From NCBI GenBank assembly GCA_015222405.1, contig JADFVG010000183.1, forward strand, positions 1 through 25,514: 25,514 nucleotides of DNA, read 5' to 3'. The DNA comes from Chloroflexota bacterium (GTDB lineage: Bacteria > Chloroflexota > Dehalococcoidia > E44-bin15). This document shows, in pieces, positions 1 through 7,438 of the stretch. Position 1 is the stretch's first letter. Each line of letters starts with the position of its first letter. The translations under genes and the position numbers were made by a program. The notes under the pieces are model-generated. The model ran no database searches, had not been told where the DNA came from, and saw only the letters and a program-made list of their open reading frames with translations.

Positions 1-1
1 A

Positions 2-592
2 GTAAGGCAGGTGGAGGCTATCATCGAGAGATTGGAAATGGAGAGAGGCATCAAGCAGGGTCACATCAAGCTCATCCCCTGGATTGAGACAGCAAAGGGA
101 CTGCTCAATGCCTTCGACATCGCCAGCGCCTCCCCCAGGGTGGTGGGTGTTGCCTTTGGTGCTGAGGACTTAACTCTAGACACCGGCATGGAGCGCACTG
201 AGGAGGGTAGCGAGCTTCTCATCCCTCGCACCATGGTGGTCATCGCTGCCAAGGCTGCCGATGTAATCGCAATAGATACCGCCTATAATAACTTCAGGGA
301 TGAAGAAGGGCTGATTAAAGAAGCGAGGCTTGCCCGAAGCCTCGGCTTTGAGGGTAAGTTCTTGATTCACCCCAGCCAGATAGACCCGGTAAACCAGGTC
401 TTCTGCCCTACTCCGGAGGAGATAACCCAGGCGAGGAGGATCGTGGAGGCCTTTGCCACCGCTGAAGCCCAGGGTTTCGCCTCCACCTCCCTTGAGGGGA
501 AAATGATCGATATACCCCAAGCCCGAAGAGCTCAGAAGCTGTTAGCGATGGCGGAGTCCATCGCCCAGCGAGAAAAGGGCAACTCCCCCTGA
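2..592 (+). CDS. CitE/HpcH-HpaI family acyl-CoA lyase, 5'-truncated by window edge
   Basis: Lyase of the citrate lyase beta / malyl-CoA lyase family, which cleaves or forms C-C bonds in 3-hydroxyacyl-CoA thioesters such as citryl-, malyl- or citramalyl-CoA with Mg2+. Seen: the frame is open to the left edge, so the GTG at 11 is probably internal. About 196 residues remain of a family normally near 290, so the N-terminal third is outside the window. The Mg-binding region is recognisable as IPWIETAKG (Glu) and FGAEDLTLD (Glu-Asp), followed by GKFLIHPSQI, typical of the family's C-terminal half. The exact substrate cannot be assigned. No CitD/CitF genes are next to it, so a classical citrate lyase complex is not supported here. 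It is separated from the next gene by 128 bases with a possible promoter, so it probably belongs to an upstream transcript. Confidence 0.85.
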   Translation, partial: VRQVEAIIERLEMERGIKQGHIKLIPWIETAKGLLNAFDIASASPRVVGVAFGAEDLTLDTGMERTEEGSELLIPRTMVVIAAKAADVIAIDTAYNNFRDEEGLIKEARLARSLGFEGKFLIHPSQIDPVNQVFCPTPEEITQARRIVEAFATAEAQGFASTSLEGKMIDIPQARRAQKLLAMAESIAQREKGNSP

Positions 593-652
593 AAAATCGA
601 CCTCAAATCGCCACCCAACTAGGATCACCATTCCAACTGCATATTCTTTTTC

Positions 653-682
653 TTGCATTTTGGGGAAAAGGGATGGTAAAAT
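653..682 (+). promoter_or_regulatory. Possible sigma70-type promoter ahead of the carboxyltransferase/TCA gene run
   Basis: A TTGCAT hexamer (653-658) and a TAAAAT hexamer (677-682) are 18 bases apart in the only sizeable gap of the left part. The start codon at 721 lies about 40 bases downstream and is preceded by an AGGGGA ribosome binding site. Assigned by eye; the -35 match is only moderate. Confidence 0.35.
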
Positions 683-720
683 AAGAATGTGCTTATCATC
701 ACAAACTAAAGGCAGGGGAA

Positions 721-2271
721 ATGGCAATTGAAGATAGATTAGAAGCCCTGGGCAAACTCAGGGAGGAGTCAAAGCTGGGGGGAGGAGCCAAGCGCATTGA
801 AGCTCAGCATGAGCGGGGTAAGCTTACCGCTAGAGAGCGCATCTCTTACCTCCTTGATGAAGGCAGCTTCGAGGAAATGGATGCTTTTGTCACCCATCGC
901 GCCACGGAGTTTGGCCTCGCCGACAGGAAATTCTTGGGTGATGCTGTAGTCACCGGCTACGGCAGGGTCAACGGGAGGGCGGTTTATTTTTTCGCCCAGG
1001 ATTTCACCGTCTTTGGCGGATCGCTATCGGAGGTGGTGGCACAGAAGATCTGCAAGGTCATGGACCTGGCGGTGAAAAACGGGGCCCCCTTCATCGGGCT
1101 CATTGATTCTGGAGGGGCCAGGATCCAGGAGGGGGTGCTCAGCCTCGGTGGCTATGGCGATATCTTCCTCCGCAATACCCTGTCCTCAGGGGTTATCCCC
1201 CAGATATCGGTGATCATGGGTCCCAGCGCTGGAGGTGCCGTGTACTCCCCGGCCCTCACTGACTTTGTCTTCATGGTGAAAGGGACCGGACACATGTATA
1301 TCACCGGCCCCGATGTGATCAAGGCGGTAACCGGCGAGGAGGTAACCCACGAGCAACTGGGCGGAGCAATGGCCCATGCCTCCAATAGCGGAGTCTGCCA
1401 CTTCGTCGCTGAGAACGATGAGGACTGTTTGGATAAGGTACGCCTGCTCCTAAGCTACCTGCCGCAGAATAATATGCAGGAGACCTCTCTGGTGGAGCCT
1501 ACTGATTACCCTGATAGGATGGATGAGGAGCTTCTTTACATTGTTCCCGATGACCCCACTAAAGCCTACGACATGAAAGAGGTCATCCGGCGGGTGATGG
1601 ATAACGGCGAATTCCTGGAGGTCCATGAGTACTATGCCCCCAATATCATCACCGGCTTTGCCAGGCTCGATGGGCGCTCGGTGGGCATCGTTGCCCAGCA
1701 GCCTTCGGTATCGGCAGGGGTTATCGATATTGACGCCTCAAAGAAAGCGGCCCGCTTTGTGCGCTTTCTCGATGCCTTTAACATCCCCATAATCACCTTT
1801 ACCGATGTCCCGGGATATATGCCCGGGGTGGACCAGGAATATGGAGGAATCATCTCAAATGGTGCCAAGCTGATCTACGCCTATTCTGAAGCCACGGTGC
1901 CCAAGGTTACCATTATCACCAGAAAAGCCTACGGCGGTGCCTATGTGGCGATGAGCAGCAAGCACCTGCGCGCTGACCTCAACTTTGCCTGGCCCACGGC
2001 TGAGATCGCGGTCATGGGCCCTGAGGGTGCGGTGAACATCATCCACAGGGAAGCCATCACCAAGTCGGAAAAGCCAGATGAGACCCGCAGCCAGCTTGTG
2101 GCTGAGTATGTAGAGAAATTTGCCAACCCCTATGTGGCTGCTTCTTTTGGCTACATTGATGATGTCATCGATCCCAGGGAGACACGCCCCCGGTTAATTA
2201 GGGCACTAGAGATGCTGCAAAACAAGAGGGATACCAATCCGCCTAAGAAGCATGGGAACATACCACTTTAG
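721..2271 (+). CDS. Methylmalonyl-/propionyl-CoA carboxyltransferase (MmdA/PccB/12S family)
   Basis: Acyl-CoA carboxyltransferase of the crotonase-like fold. It moves a carboxyl group between biotin and propionyl-CoA/methylmalonyl-CoA in the cytoplasm. Seen: 516 residues, the usual length, with an N-terminal half carrying SGGARIQEG (residues 130-138) and MGPSAGGAVYSPA, and a C-terminal half with DVPGYMPGVDQE (362-373), RKAYGGAYVAMSS and AWPTAEIAVMGPEGA. These are the two oxyanion-hole halves of the family. The acyl-specificity position after GGAY (Asp in actinobacterial PccB, from memory) is Val409. Start ATG with AGGGGA upstream. It is followed by a small protein and by a biotinyl PycB-type protein. 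No biotin carboxylase (AccC) and no membrane decarboxylase beta subunit lies nearby, so propionyl-CoA carboxylase, decarboxylase and transcarboxylase roles all remain possible. The adjacency favours the 12S subunit of a transcarboxylase. Confidence 0.92.
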   Translation: MAIEDRLEALGKLREESKLGGGAKRIEAQHERGKLTARERISYLLDEGSFEEMDAFVTHRATEFGLADRKFLGDAVVTGYGRVNGRAVYFFAQDFTVFGGSLSEVVAQKICKVMDLAVKNGAPFIGLIDSGGARIQEGVLSLGGYGDIFLRNTLSSGVIPQISVIMGPSAGGAVYSPALTDFVFMVKGTGHMYITGPDVIKAVTGEEVTHEQLGGAMAHASNSGVCHFVAENDEDCLDKVRLLLSYLPQNNMQETSLVEPTDYPDRMDEELLYIVPDDPTKAYDMKEVIRRVMDNGEFLEVHEYYAPNIITGFARLDGRSVGIVAQQPSVSAGVIDIDASKKAARFVRFLDAFNIPIITFTDVPGYMPGVDQEYGGIISNGAKLIYAYSEATVPKVTIITRKAYGGAYVAMSSKHLRADLNFAWPTAEIAVMGPEGAVNIIHREAITKSEKPDETRSQLVAEYVEKFANPYVAASFGYIDDVIDPRETRPRLIRALEMLQNKRDTNPPKKHGNIPL

Positions 2272-2280
2272 AGGTGAAAT

Positions 2281-2466
2281 GTGAGCGATAAAGCAGGGGT
2301 CATGGCTGCGATCATGGTTGCCATAGACCACCTTATGGAAGAGGAAGCTCAAGCTCTAGCAGTGTCACCCAGGCCTCGCTATGAGCTGAGTTTTTGGAAG
2401 TATGCCGGGCTGGAAGAAATGATGAGCATGCGCGTGTTATGGCAAATGAGAATAGGAAGGGCGTAA
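2281..2466 (+). CDS. Small carboxylase-associated protein (OadG-like/epsilon-type), 61 aa
   Basis: Short gene with a GTG start, preceded by AGAGGTGAAAT, nine bases after the carboxyltransferase stop. The product has an N-terminal hydrophobic-acidic helix (AAIMVAIDHLMEEEAQ), then a proline/basic linker, then a C-terminal motif with Trp, Gly, paired Met and Arg-x4-Gln-x-Arg (SFWKYAGLEEMMSMRVLWQM). I recall similar C-terminal motifs (W..sGR..MM..R...Q.R) in short proteins encoded beside MmdA-type carboxyltransferases, thought to help assemble or stabilise the complex. It lacks a clear membrane helix and so is not a full OadG. Functional assignment is by context and a remembered motif only. Confidence 0.6.
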   Translation: MSDKAGVMAAIMVAIDHLMEEEAQALAVSPRPRYELSFWKYAGLEEMMSMRVLWQMRIGRA

Positions 2467-2471
2467 GCTCG

Positions 2472-2576
2472 CTAGCCATTCAAGAAGGAGGCGCTAAAAT
2501 CCGCCCTGAGGAGAGAAACACACTCAAAATCACTGATACCACCTTTCGCGATGGGCGACAGTTTGTCTTTATATAA
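2472..2576 (+). pseudogene. Vestige of a pycB/oadA 5' end
   Basis: Between the small protein and intact pycB, the frame ending at the TAA at 2574-2576 reads KIRPEERNTLKITDTTFRDG and then decays (RQFVFI, stop). LKITDTTFRDG is the metal-binding N-terminal motif of PycB/OadA proteins; the intact gene has VKVCDTTFRDGHQ. At the DNA level 2534-2562 matches 2694-2722 at 25 of 29 positions, with an offset of 160 bases. No start codon with a ribosome site serves this fragment and nothing follows it. It also creates a misleading ATG at 2551 in frame with pycB. Probably the remnant of a duplicated copy or of an older start region. Confidence 0.55.
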
Positions 2577-2598
2577 AAGTTTTTGGGAGGTGAAAGTC

Positions 2599-4578
2599 AT
2601 GACTGGCATCGGAGAGGGACCATATAAGGCAAGGGATTTGACCACTGAACAAGTGAAGGAGAGGCCAAAAGCAGCAAATCCGGTTAAGGTCTGTGATACC
2701 ACCTTTCGAGATGGACACCAGTCCTGTCTCGCCACCAGGATGCGAACTGAGGATATGGAATGGATGGCTGAGGAGATGAACAGATGCGGCTTCTATTCCA
2801 TGGAGGTTTGGGGGGGGGCAACCTTTGATGTCCCACACCGCTTTTTGGGTGAGGACCCCTGGGATAGGCCTCGGATACTAAAGAAGCTTATGCCTGATAC
2901 CCCGCTTCAGATGCTTCTCAGAGGGCAGAACCTGGTTGCCTATCGAAACCACCCTGATGATCTGGTCGATTGCTTCGTTGAGAATGCTGCCGATGCTGGG
3001 ATCGATATCTTCCGCGTCTTTGATGCCGTAAATGATGAGCGTAATCACGAACGCGCCGCTAAGGCAATCAAGAAAGCAGGAAAGCACTATCAAGGGGCTA
3101 TATGTTATTCTCTTACCCAGCCCAGGATGGGTGGGCCGGTGTATAGCAAGGATTATTATGTCAAGAAGGCCCTCACCCTTCGGGATTTGGGTGCCGATAG
3201 CATCTGCATTAAGGACCAGGCAGGGCTGATATCCCCATATGATGCCTATGAGCTAATCAAAGCTCTAAAGGAGGCATTAGATGTCCCTATCGAGCTCCAT
3301 ACCCACTACACTAGCGGGCAGGGTTCCATGTCTCTGTTAAAGGCGATCGAGGCCGGGGTTGATATCATCGATACCGCCCTGTCCCCCTTTGCTCTGAGGT
3401 CATCACAGCCGGCGATCGAGCCTTTAGTGGTGGCTCTCTATGGGACTGATAGGGATACCGGGCTTGATATCGAGCAGCTATTCAAATGTGGCCAGATGGT
3501 CGAGCAGATAGCCCCCAAATACAGGGATTTCCTGGACACCTCACGGATGTCGGTCATCGACGCTGGCGTCCTCGTCCACCAGATCCCTGGTGGGATGACC
3601 ACCAACCTGGTGTCCCAGCTAAGGGAGGCTGACGCACTTGATAGGTTGGATGAATGCCGGGCGATGACGGCCAAAACTCGAGCGGAGCTTGGTTATCCTC
3701 CTCTAGTTACTCCTACAAGCCAGATCGTGGGGGTTCAAGCGGTTCAGAACACCCTCTTGGGGCCTTACAAGTTTATCTCTAAAGAGGTGAAAGACTACTG
3801 TTGGGGCCTGTATGGCAAGCCACCAGTCCCCATTGACCCTGAGATCCAGAAGATGGTTCTTAAGGGCTATGAGCGTGGCGAGGAGCCGATCACTTGTCGT
3901 GCTGCAGACATGGTTGAGCCCGAGCTGGAAAAAGCGAGAGAGGCTGCCAAAGACATCGCCAAAGATGACAAAGATATGCTAACCTACGCCCTCTACCCCA
4001 CCACCGGGATGCGCTTCCTGAGATACAAATATGGATTGGATAAGGAGATCCCGTCGGATTGGAAGCCTCCCCGTGCCCCAAAGACCATGGAGGAGATAAA
4101 GCGGGAGGATGAACTCATCGCCAAAGCAAAGGCGGGCAAGCTGGTGGAGAAGGTGGAGAAACCGGCTCCGGCTAAGGGGCCAGGGCTCCGAGTTTACAAT
4201 GTCTTTGTCGGTGATGAGTATTACCAGGTGGAGGTGGAGCCGACAGGGGGCGCGCGCATTTCCACAATGCCTGCCAACCGACCTGCCGCCGCTTCAGCGG
4301 CACCGCCAAAAGCGGCAGAACCTGTAGCCGCCAAGGAGACCAAGGCGGCATCAGCAGTCGCTGTAGAGGGAGCCGTCCTCGCCCCCATGCCTGGAATGAT
4401 CATCAGATATGAGGTGGAGGTAGGGCAACAGGTTAAAGCAGGCGATACAGTGGTTATATTGGAGGCGATGAAGATGGAGACCACCCTCCCCGCCCCTATC
4501 GATGGAACAGTCAAGGAGTTGAGGTTCAAATCAGGGGATCGGGTGGTAAGGGACGATGTCTTAGCGGTAATCGGTTAG
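2599..4578 (+). CDS. pycB: Biotinyl pyruvate/oxaloacetate carboxyltransferase (PycB/OadA/5S family)
   Basis: Transfers the carboxyl group between biotin and pyruvate/oxaloacetate in the cytoplasm. Seen in the 659-residue product: HMGL-like TIM barrel with DTTFRDGHQ (33-41; metal Asp33), LLRGQNLVAYR, IFRVFDAVND, the lysine expected to be carbamylated (Lys205 in CIKDQAGL) and the metal histidines of LHTHYTSG (His234, His236). A conserved PycB/OadA helical domain follows (about 300-470), then an Ala/Pro/Lys-rich linker (about 540-580) and a C-terminal biotinyl domain with EAMKME, biotin on Lys625. ATG at 2599 is chosen because GGGAGGTG sits just before it. The longer frame from ATG 2551 starts inside the vestigial repeat and has no such site. 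No biotin carboxylase subunit is nearby. A nine-G run (2810-2818) encodes part of WGGATFD. Confidence 0.9.
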   Translation: MTGIGEGPYKARDLTTEQVKERPKAANPVKVCDTTFRDGHQSCLATRMRTEDMEWMAEEMNRCGFYSMEVWGGATFDVPHRFLGEDPWDRPRILKKLMPDTPLQMLLRGQNLVAYRNHPDDLVDCFVENAADAGIDIFRVFDAVNDERNHERAAKAIKKAGKHYQGAICYSLTQPRMGGPVYSKDYYVKKALTLRDLGADSICIKDQAGLISPYDAYELIKALKEALDVPIELHTHYTSGQGSMSLLKAIEAGVDIIDTALSPFALRSSQPAIEPLVVALYGTDRDTGLDIEQLFKCGQMVEQIAPKYRDFLDTSRMSVIDAGVLVHQIPGGMTTNLVSQLREADALDRLDECRAMTAKTRAELGYPPLVTPTSQIVGVQAVQNTLLGPYKFISKEVKDYCWGLYGKPPVPIDPEIQKMVLKGYERGEEPITCRAADMVEPELEKAREAAKDIAKDDKDMLTYALYPTTGMRFLRYKYGLDKEIPSDWKPPRAPKTMEEIKREDELIAKAKAGKLVEKVEKPAPAKGPGLRVYNVFVGDEYYQVEVEPTGGARISTMPANRPAAASAAPPKAAEPVAAKETKAASAVAVEGAVLAPMPGMIIRYEVEVGQQVKAGDTVVILEAMKMETTLPAPIDGTVKELRFKSGDRVVRDDVLAVIG

Positions 4579-4585
4579 CGCTGCC

Positions 4586-5839
4586 ATGGGGAAGACCCTC
4601 GCTGAGAAGATACTGAGCCAAAATTCGGGGAGTGATGTTCGCGCCGGAGACATAGTTATTGCCAAGGTCGATCTTGCTTTCCTGCAAGATGGTACTGCAC
4701 CCCTGGCATTGAGGCAACTTGCAGCGAGCGGTCTTGAGCAGATCTCAAACCCTAAACGGCTGGTGTTTTTCATCGACCATGCTTCGCCGAGCCCAACCAG
4801 AGAGCTATCTAACGATCATGCCCTTGTCCGCGACTTCGCGGCGAAGAATGGCGCCCAGCTTTGTGACATCGGGGAGGGTATCTGTCACCAGATTGTCGTG
4901 GAATCCTATGCCAACCCCGGCGAGGTTATAGTTGGGGCTGACTCTCATACTGTCACCGCTGGGGCCCTGGGAGCCTTTGCCACCGGGATGGGCTCTAGCG
5001 ATGTTGCCATGGCCATCGCCCTGGGGAGGACCTGGCTCAGGGTGCCGGAGAGCTTCAAGGTAGTGGTTGGCGGCAGCTTTAAAGAAGGGGTGTATGCTAA
5101 GGATCTCAGTCTTCACCTTATCGGGGTCATCGGTGCCGATGGTGCTAACTACAAGGCACTGGAGTTTTGCGGTCCAACCATTGATAATATGAATATGTCG
5201 GGGCGTTTCACCCTAGCTAATATGACGGTGGAGGCAGGAGCCAAAGTAGGGCTCTTTCCCTCCGATGACAGCACTCGCCGCTATCTGGAATCTCGTGGTC
5301 GGGGCGATCGTTTTCATCCTTTAGGCCCCGATCCTGATGCCGACTATGAACAGATTATCGAGATCGATGTCACGGCTCTGGAGCCAACGGTTTCTATGCC
5401 CCATGCTGTGGATAACGTCGCTTTAGCCAAAGACCTGAAGGGCGAAAAAATCCAGCAGGTATTTATCGGCACCTGCACCAATGGCCGGCTGGAGGATATG
5501 GCGATCGTGGCCAAAATGCTAAAAGGACGAAAACGCCATCCCGCCACCAGGCTGATAATTGCCCCCGCCTCCAGAGAGGTGCTTATGGCGGCGATGAACG
5601 CTGGCTATATCACGGACTTCCTCGAGGCAGGGGCAACGGTTTTGCCCCCGGGTTGTGGCCCCTGTGTGGGAATCCACCAGGGAGTCCTGGGCGACGGGGA
5701 GCGCTGCCTTTCTACCGCCAACCGCAATTTCAGGGGGCGCATGGGCAATCCCCAGAGCTTTATCTACCTGGGAAGCCCAGCTACCGCTGCTGCCACTGCC
5801 ATTGCCGGCGAGATCACCGACCCCAGGGAGCTATTGTAG
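4586..5839 (+). CDS. Aconitase-family hydratase, large subunit (LeuC/aconitase type)
   Basis: Large subunit of a two-subunit [4Fe-4S] hydro-lyase. Seen: 417 residues, matching the short LeuC/homoaconitase class rather than the ~900-residue aconitases. GADSHTVTAGALGAFATG (117-134) is the family signature. The three cluster cysteines are Cys297 (FIGTCTNGR), Cys357 and Cys360 (PPGCGPCVG). It starts 7 bases after pycB and is directly followed by its small subunit. The neighbours isocitrate dehydrogenase, malate dehydrogenase and fumarase indicate citrate/isocitrate as substrate (aconitase). Isopropylmalate or homocitrate isomerisation cannot be excluded from motifs alone. No leuA-type synthase is in the window, which weakens the leucine-pathway reading. 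Confidence 0.88.
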   Translation: MGKTLAEKILSQNSGSDVRAGDIVIAKVDLAFLQDGTAPLALRQLAASGLEQISNPKRLVFFIDHASPSPTRELSNDHALVRDFAAKNGAQLCDIGEGICHQIVVESYANPGEVIVGADSHTVTAGALGAFATGMGSSDVAMAIALGRTWLRVPESFKVVVGGSFKEGVYAKDLSLHLIGVIGADGANYKALEFCGPTIDNMNMSGRFTLANMTVEAGAKVGLFPSDDSTRRYLESRGRGDRFHPLGPDPDADYEQIIEIDVTALEPTVSMPHAVDNVALAKDLKGEKIQQVFIGTCTNGRLEDMAIVAKMLKGRKRHPATRLIIAPASREVLMAAMNAGYITDFLEAGATVLPPGCGPCVGIHQGVLGDGERCLSTANRNFRGRMGNPQSFIYLGSPATAAATAIAGEITDPRELL

Positions 5840-6337
5840 ATGCTTAGGGGAAGAGCGTTTAAGTTCGGGGATAACATCTCCACCGATGACATCACGCCTG
5901 GAAGGTGGTTCCACCTAAGGAGCAACTTGCCTGAGCTGGCGAAGCATCTTCTCGAGGATGTGAACCCTGATTTTGTTTCCCAGGTGAAGCCCGGCGACTT
6001 CATTGTTGCCGGCAGGAACTTTGGTCTCGGCTCCAGCCGCGAGCATGCTGCGGTCATCATAAAGATGGCCGGGGTGAGTGCCATAGTGGCAAAATCGGTG
6101 GCACGAATCTTCTTTAGAAACGCCATAAATGTCGGGCTTCCCGTTTTGATATGTGATAGTGATAAAATAGAGGATGGGGATGAGCTTGAGGTTGATCTCA
6201 AGGGAGGTAAGGTTAAGAATGTTACCACCGGGTCAGAGCTTACCTCAGGCAAGTTCCCCGAGGTGATGCTCAGCATCATTGATGAAGGCGGGCTTATCCC
6301 TTATATTAAGAAGCACAAAGACTTCGACATCTCTTAG
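5840..6337 (+). CDS. Aconitase-family hydratase, small subunit (LeuD type)
   Basis: Swivelling substrate-binding subunit of the two-part hydratase; it closes over the [4Fe-4S] large subunit. Seen: 165 residues with GDNISTDDITPGRWF near the N terminus and the hallmark FGLGSSREHA (about residues 60-69), followed by AIVAKSVARIFFRNAINVG. The loop after the ISTDDITP strand, which sets specificity in LeuD/homoaconitase small subunits, reads GRWFHLRSN and not the YLxT-type sequence I associate with isopropylmalate isomerases. That is compatible with an aconitase role but does not prove it. The ATG directly abuts the TAG of the large-subunit gene, so translation is probably coupled. Confidence 0.87.
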   Translation: MLRGRAFKFGDNISTDDITPGRWFHLRSNLPELAKHLLEDVNPDFVSQVKPGDFIVAGRNFGLGSSREHAAVIIKMAGVSAIVAKSVARIFFRNAINVGLPVLICDSDKIEDGDELEVDLKGGKVKNVTTGSELTSGKFPEVMLSIIDEGGLIPYIKKHKDFDIS

Positions 6338-6351
6338 GAAGGAGCAGCGAC

Positions 6352-7434
6352 TTGGCCTATGAAGTTACCCTGATCCCTGGTGATGGCATCGGTCCTGAGG
6401 TTACCCAGGCTGCGGTGAGGGTTCTGGAGGCCACAGGGATCAAGTTCAATTGGGACATGGCCTACGCCGGCGACTATGCTCAGGACACATACGGCACTCC
6501 TCTCCCCAGTTACGTGTTCAACTCGATCAGGAGAAACAAGGTAGCCCTCAAAGGCCCCATCACTACCCCCATAGGCTCTGGCTTTAGAAGTGTCAACGTA
6601 GCGCTGCGCAAGGGGCTGGACCTTTATGTTTGCCTCCGCCCTTGTAAGAGCTATCCTGGGGCGCCCACTGTGCACCAGGATGTGGATATTGTGGTCATCA
6701 GGGAGAACACGGAGGACCTTTATCTCGGGATCGAGTACGAAAGGGACACCGTGGAAGGGGAGATGCTTGCTCGCTTCATCATCGAGTCCGGCGCCGATGG
6801 GATCAGGGATGATTCAAACTTCAGCATCAAGGTCATCTCCGAGAGCGCCACGAGAAGGATTGCGAAGTATGCTTTCGACTACGCTCGTGCCAATAACAGG
6901 AAAAAGGTGACCGCGGTTCACAAAGCAAACATCCTGAAATACACCGATGGCCTGTTCCTCTCCACCGCGTCCAAGGTAGCCAGGGAATACCCAGATATAT
7001 ATTTTGAAACCGTAATCGTCGATAGCATGTGCATGCAGTTGGCGCGCTTTCCCCAGCGACACGACATCCTCGTTCTGCCCAATCTGTACGGGGACATCAT
7101 CTCCGAACTTTGTGCTGGTCTCATCGGGGGTCTCGGCCTCGCTCCTGGTGCCAACATAGGGGACGATATCGCTGTCTTTGAACCCACACATGGCAGCGCC
7201 CCAAAATATACGGGGCAAAACAAGGTAAACCCTATGGCCATGATGCTCTCAGGGGTGATGATGCTACGCTACTTGGGGGAGAAAGAGGCTGCCGATAGGG
7301 TGGAAAGGGCGATAGCAGAGGTTGTCGCCGAAGGGAAGTCGGTTACCTATGACATGAAGCCCGATCGCAATGACCCCACAGCAGTGGGCACCTCCCAGGT
7401 AGCCGACGCAGTAATAGAAAAAATGGAGGAGTAG
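6352..7434 (+). CDS. icd: Isocitrate dehydrogenase (IDH/IPMDH family), NADP-type residues
   Basis: Oxidative decarboxylation of isocitrate to 2-oxoglutarate. Seen: 360 residues. LIPGDGIGPEV at the N terminus, the isocitrate loop GSGFRSVNVALRKGLDLY with Ser80 and Arg86, and the metal region NLYGDIISELCAG. The nucleotide pocket HGSAPKYTGQNKVNP has Lys285, Tyr286 and Val292, and VTYDM gives Tyr333. These correspond by my alignment to E. coli NADP-IDH Lys344, Tyr345, Val351 and Tyr391; NAD enzymes usually have Asp-Ile at the first two. The Arg395 equivalent is not in register. The start is TTG, fixed by GGAAGGAG seven bases upstream and by the family N terminus. Five genes around it are TCA enzymes, which supports isocitrate over isopropylmalate. 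Confidence 0.88.
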   Translation: MAYEVTLIPGDGIGPEVTQAAVRVLEATGIKFNWDMAYAGDYAQDTYGTPLPSYVFNSIRRNKVALKGPITTPIGSGFRSVNVALRKGLDLYVCLRPCKSYPGAPTVHQDVDIVVIRENTEDLYLGIEYERDTVEGEMLARFIIESGADGIRDDSNFSIKVISESATRRIAKYAFDYARANNRKKVTAVHKANILKYTDGLFLSTASKVAREYPDIYFETVIVDSMCMQLARFPQRHDILVLPNLYGDIISELCAGLIGGLGLAPGANIGDDIAVFEPTHGSAPKYTGQNKVNPMAMMLSGVMMLRYLGEKEAADRVERAIAEVVAEGKSVTYDMKPDRNDPTAVGTSQVADAVIEKMEE

Positions 7435-7438
7435 GACG

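Noticed and set aside
593..720. Terminator after the CitE-family gene
   Set aside because: No stem of useful length followed by a T run could be found; only a weak AGGG/CCCT pairing near the stop codon.
2551..2598. Extending pycB to the ATG at 2551
   Set aside because: That ATG falls inside the decayed repeat and lacks a ribosome site; ATG 2599 has GGGAGGTG directly upstream and a normal family length.
721..4578. A sodium-pumping oxaloacetate or methylmalonyl-CoA decarboxylase operon
   Set aside because: The membrane beta subunit (OadB/MmdB) is not in the window and the small protein has no clear transmembrane helix.
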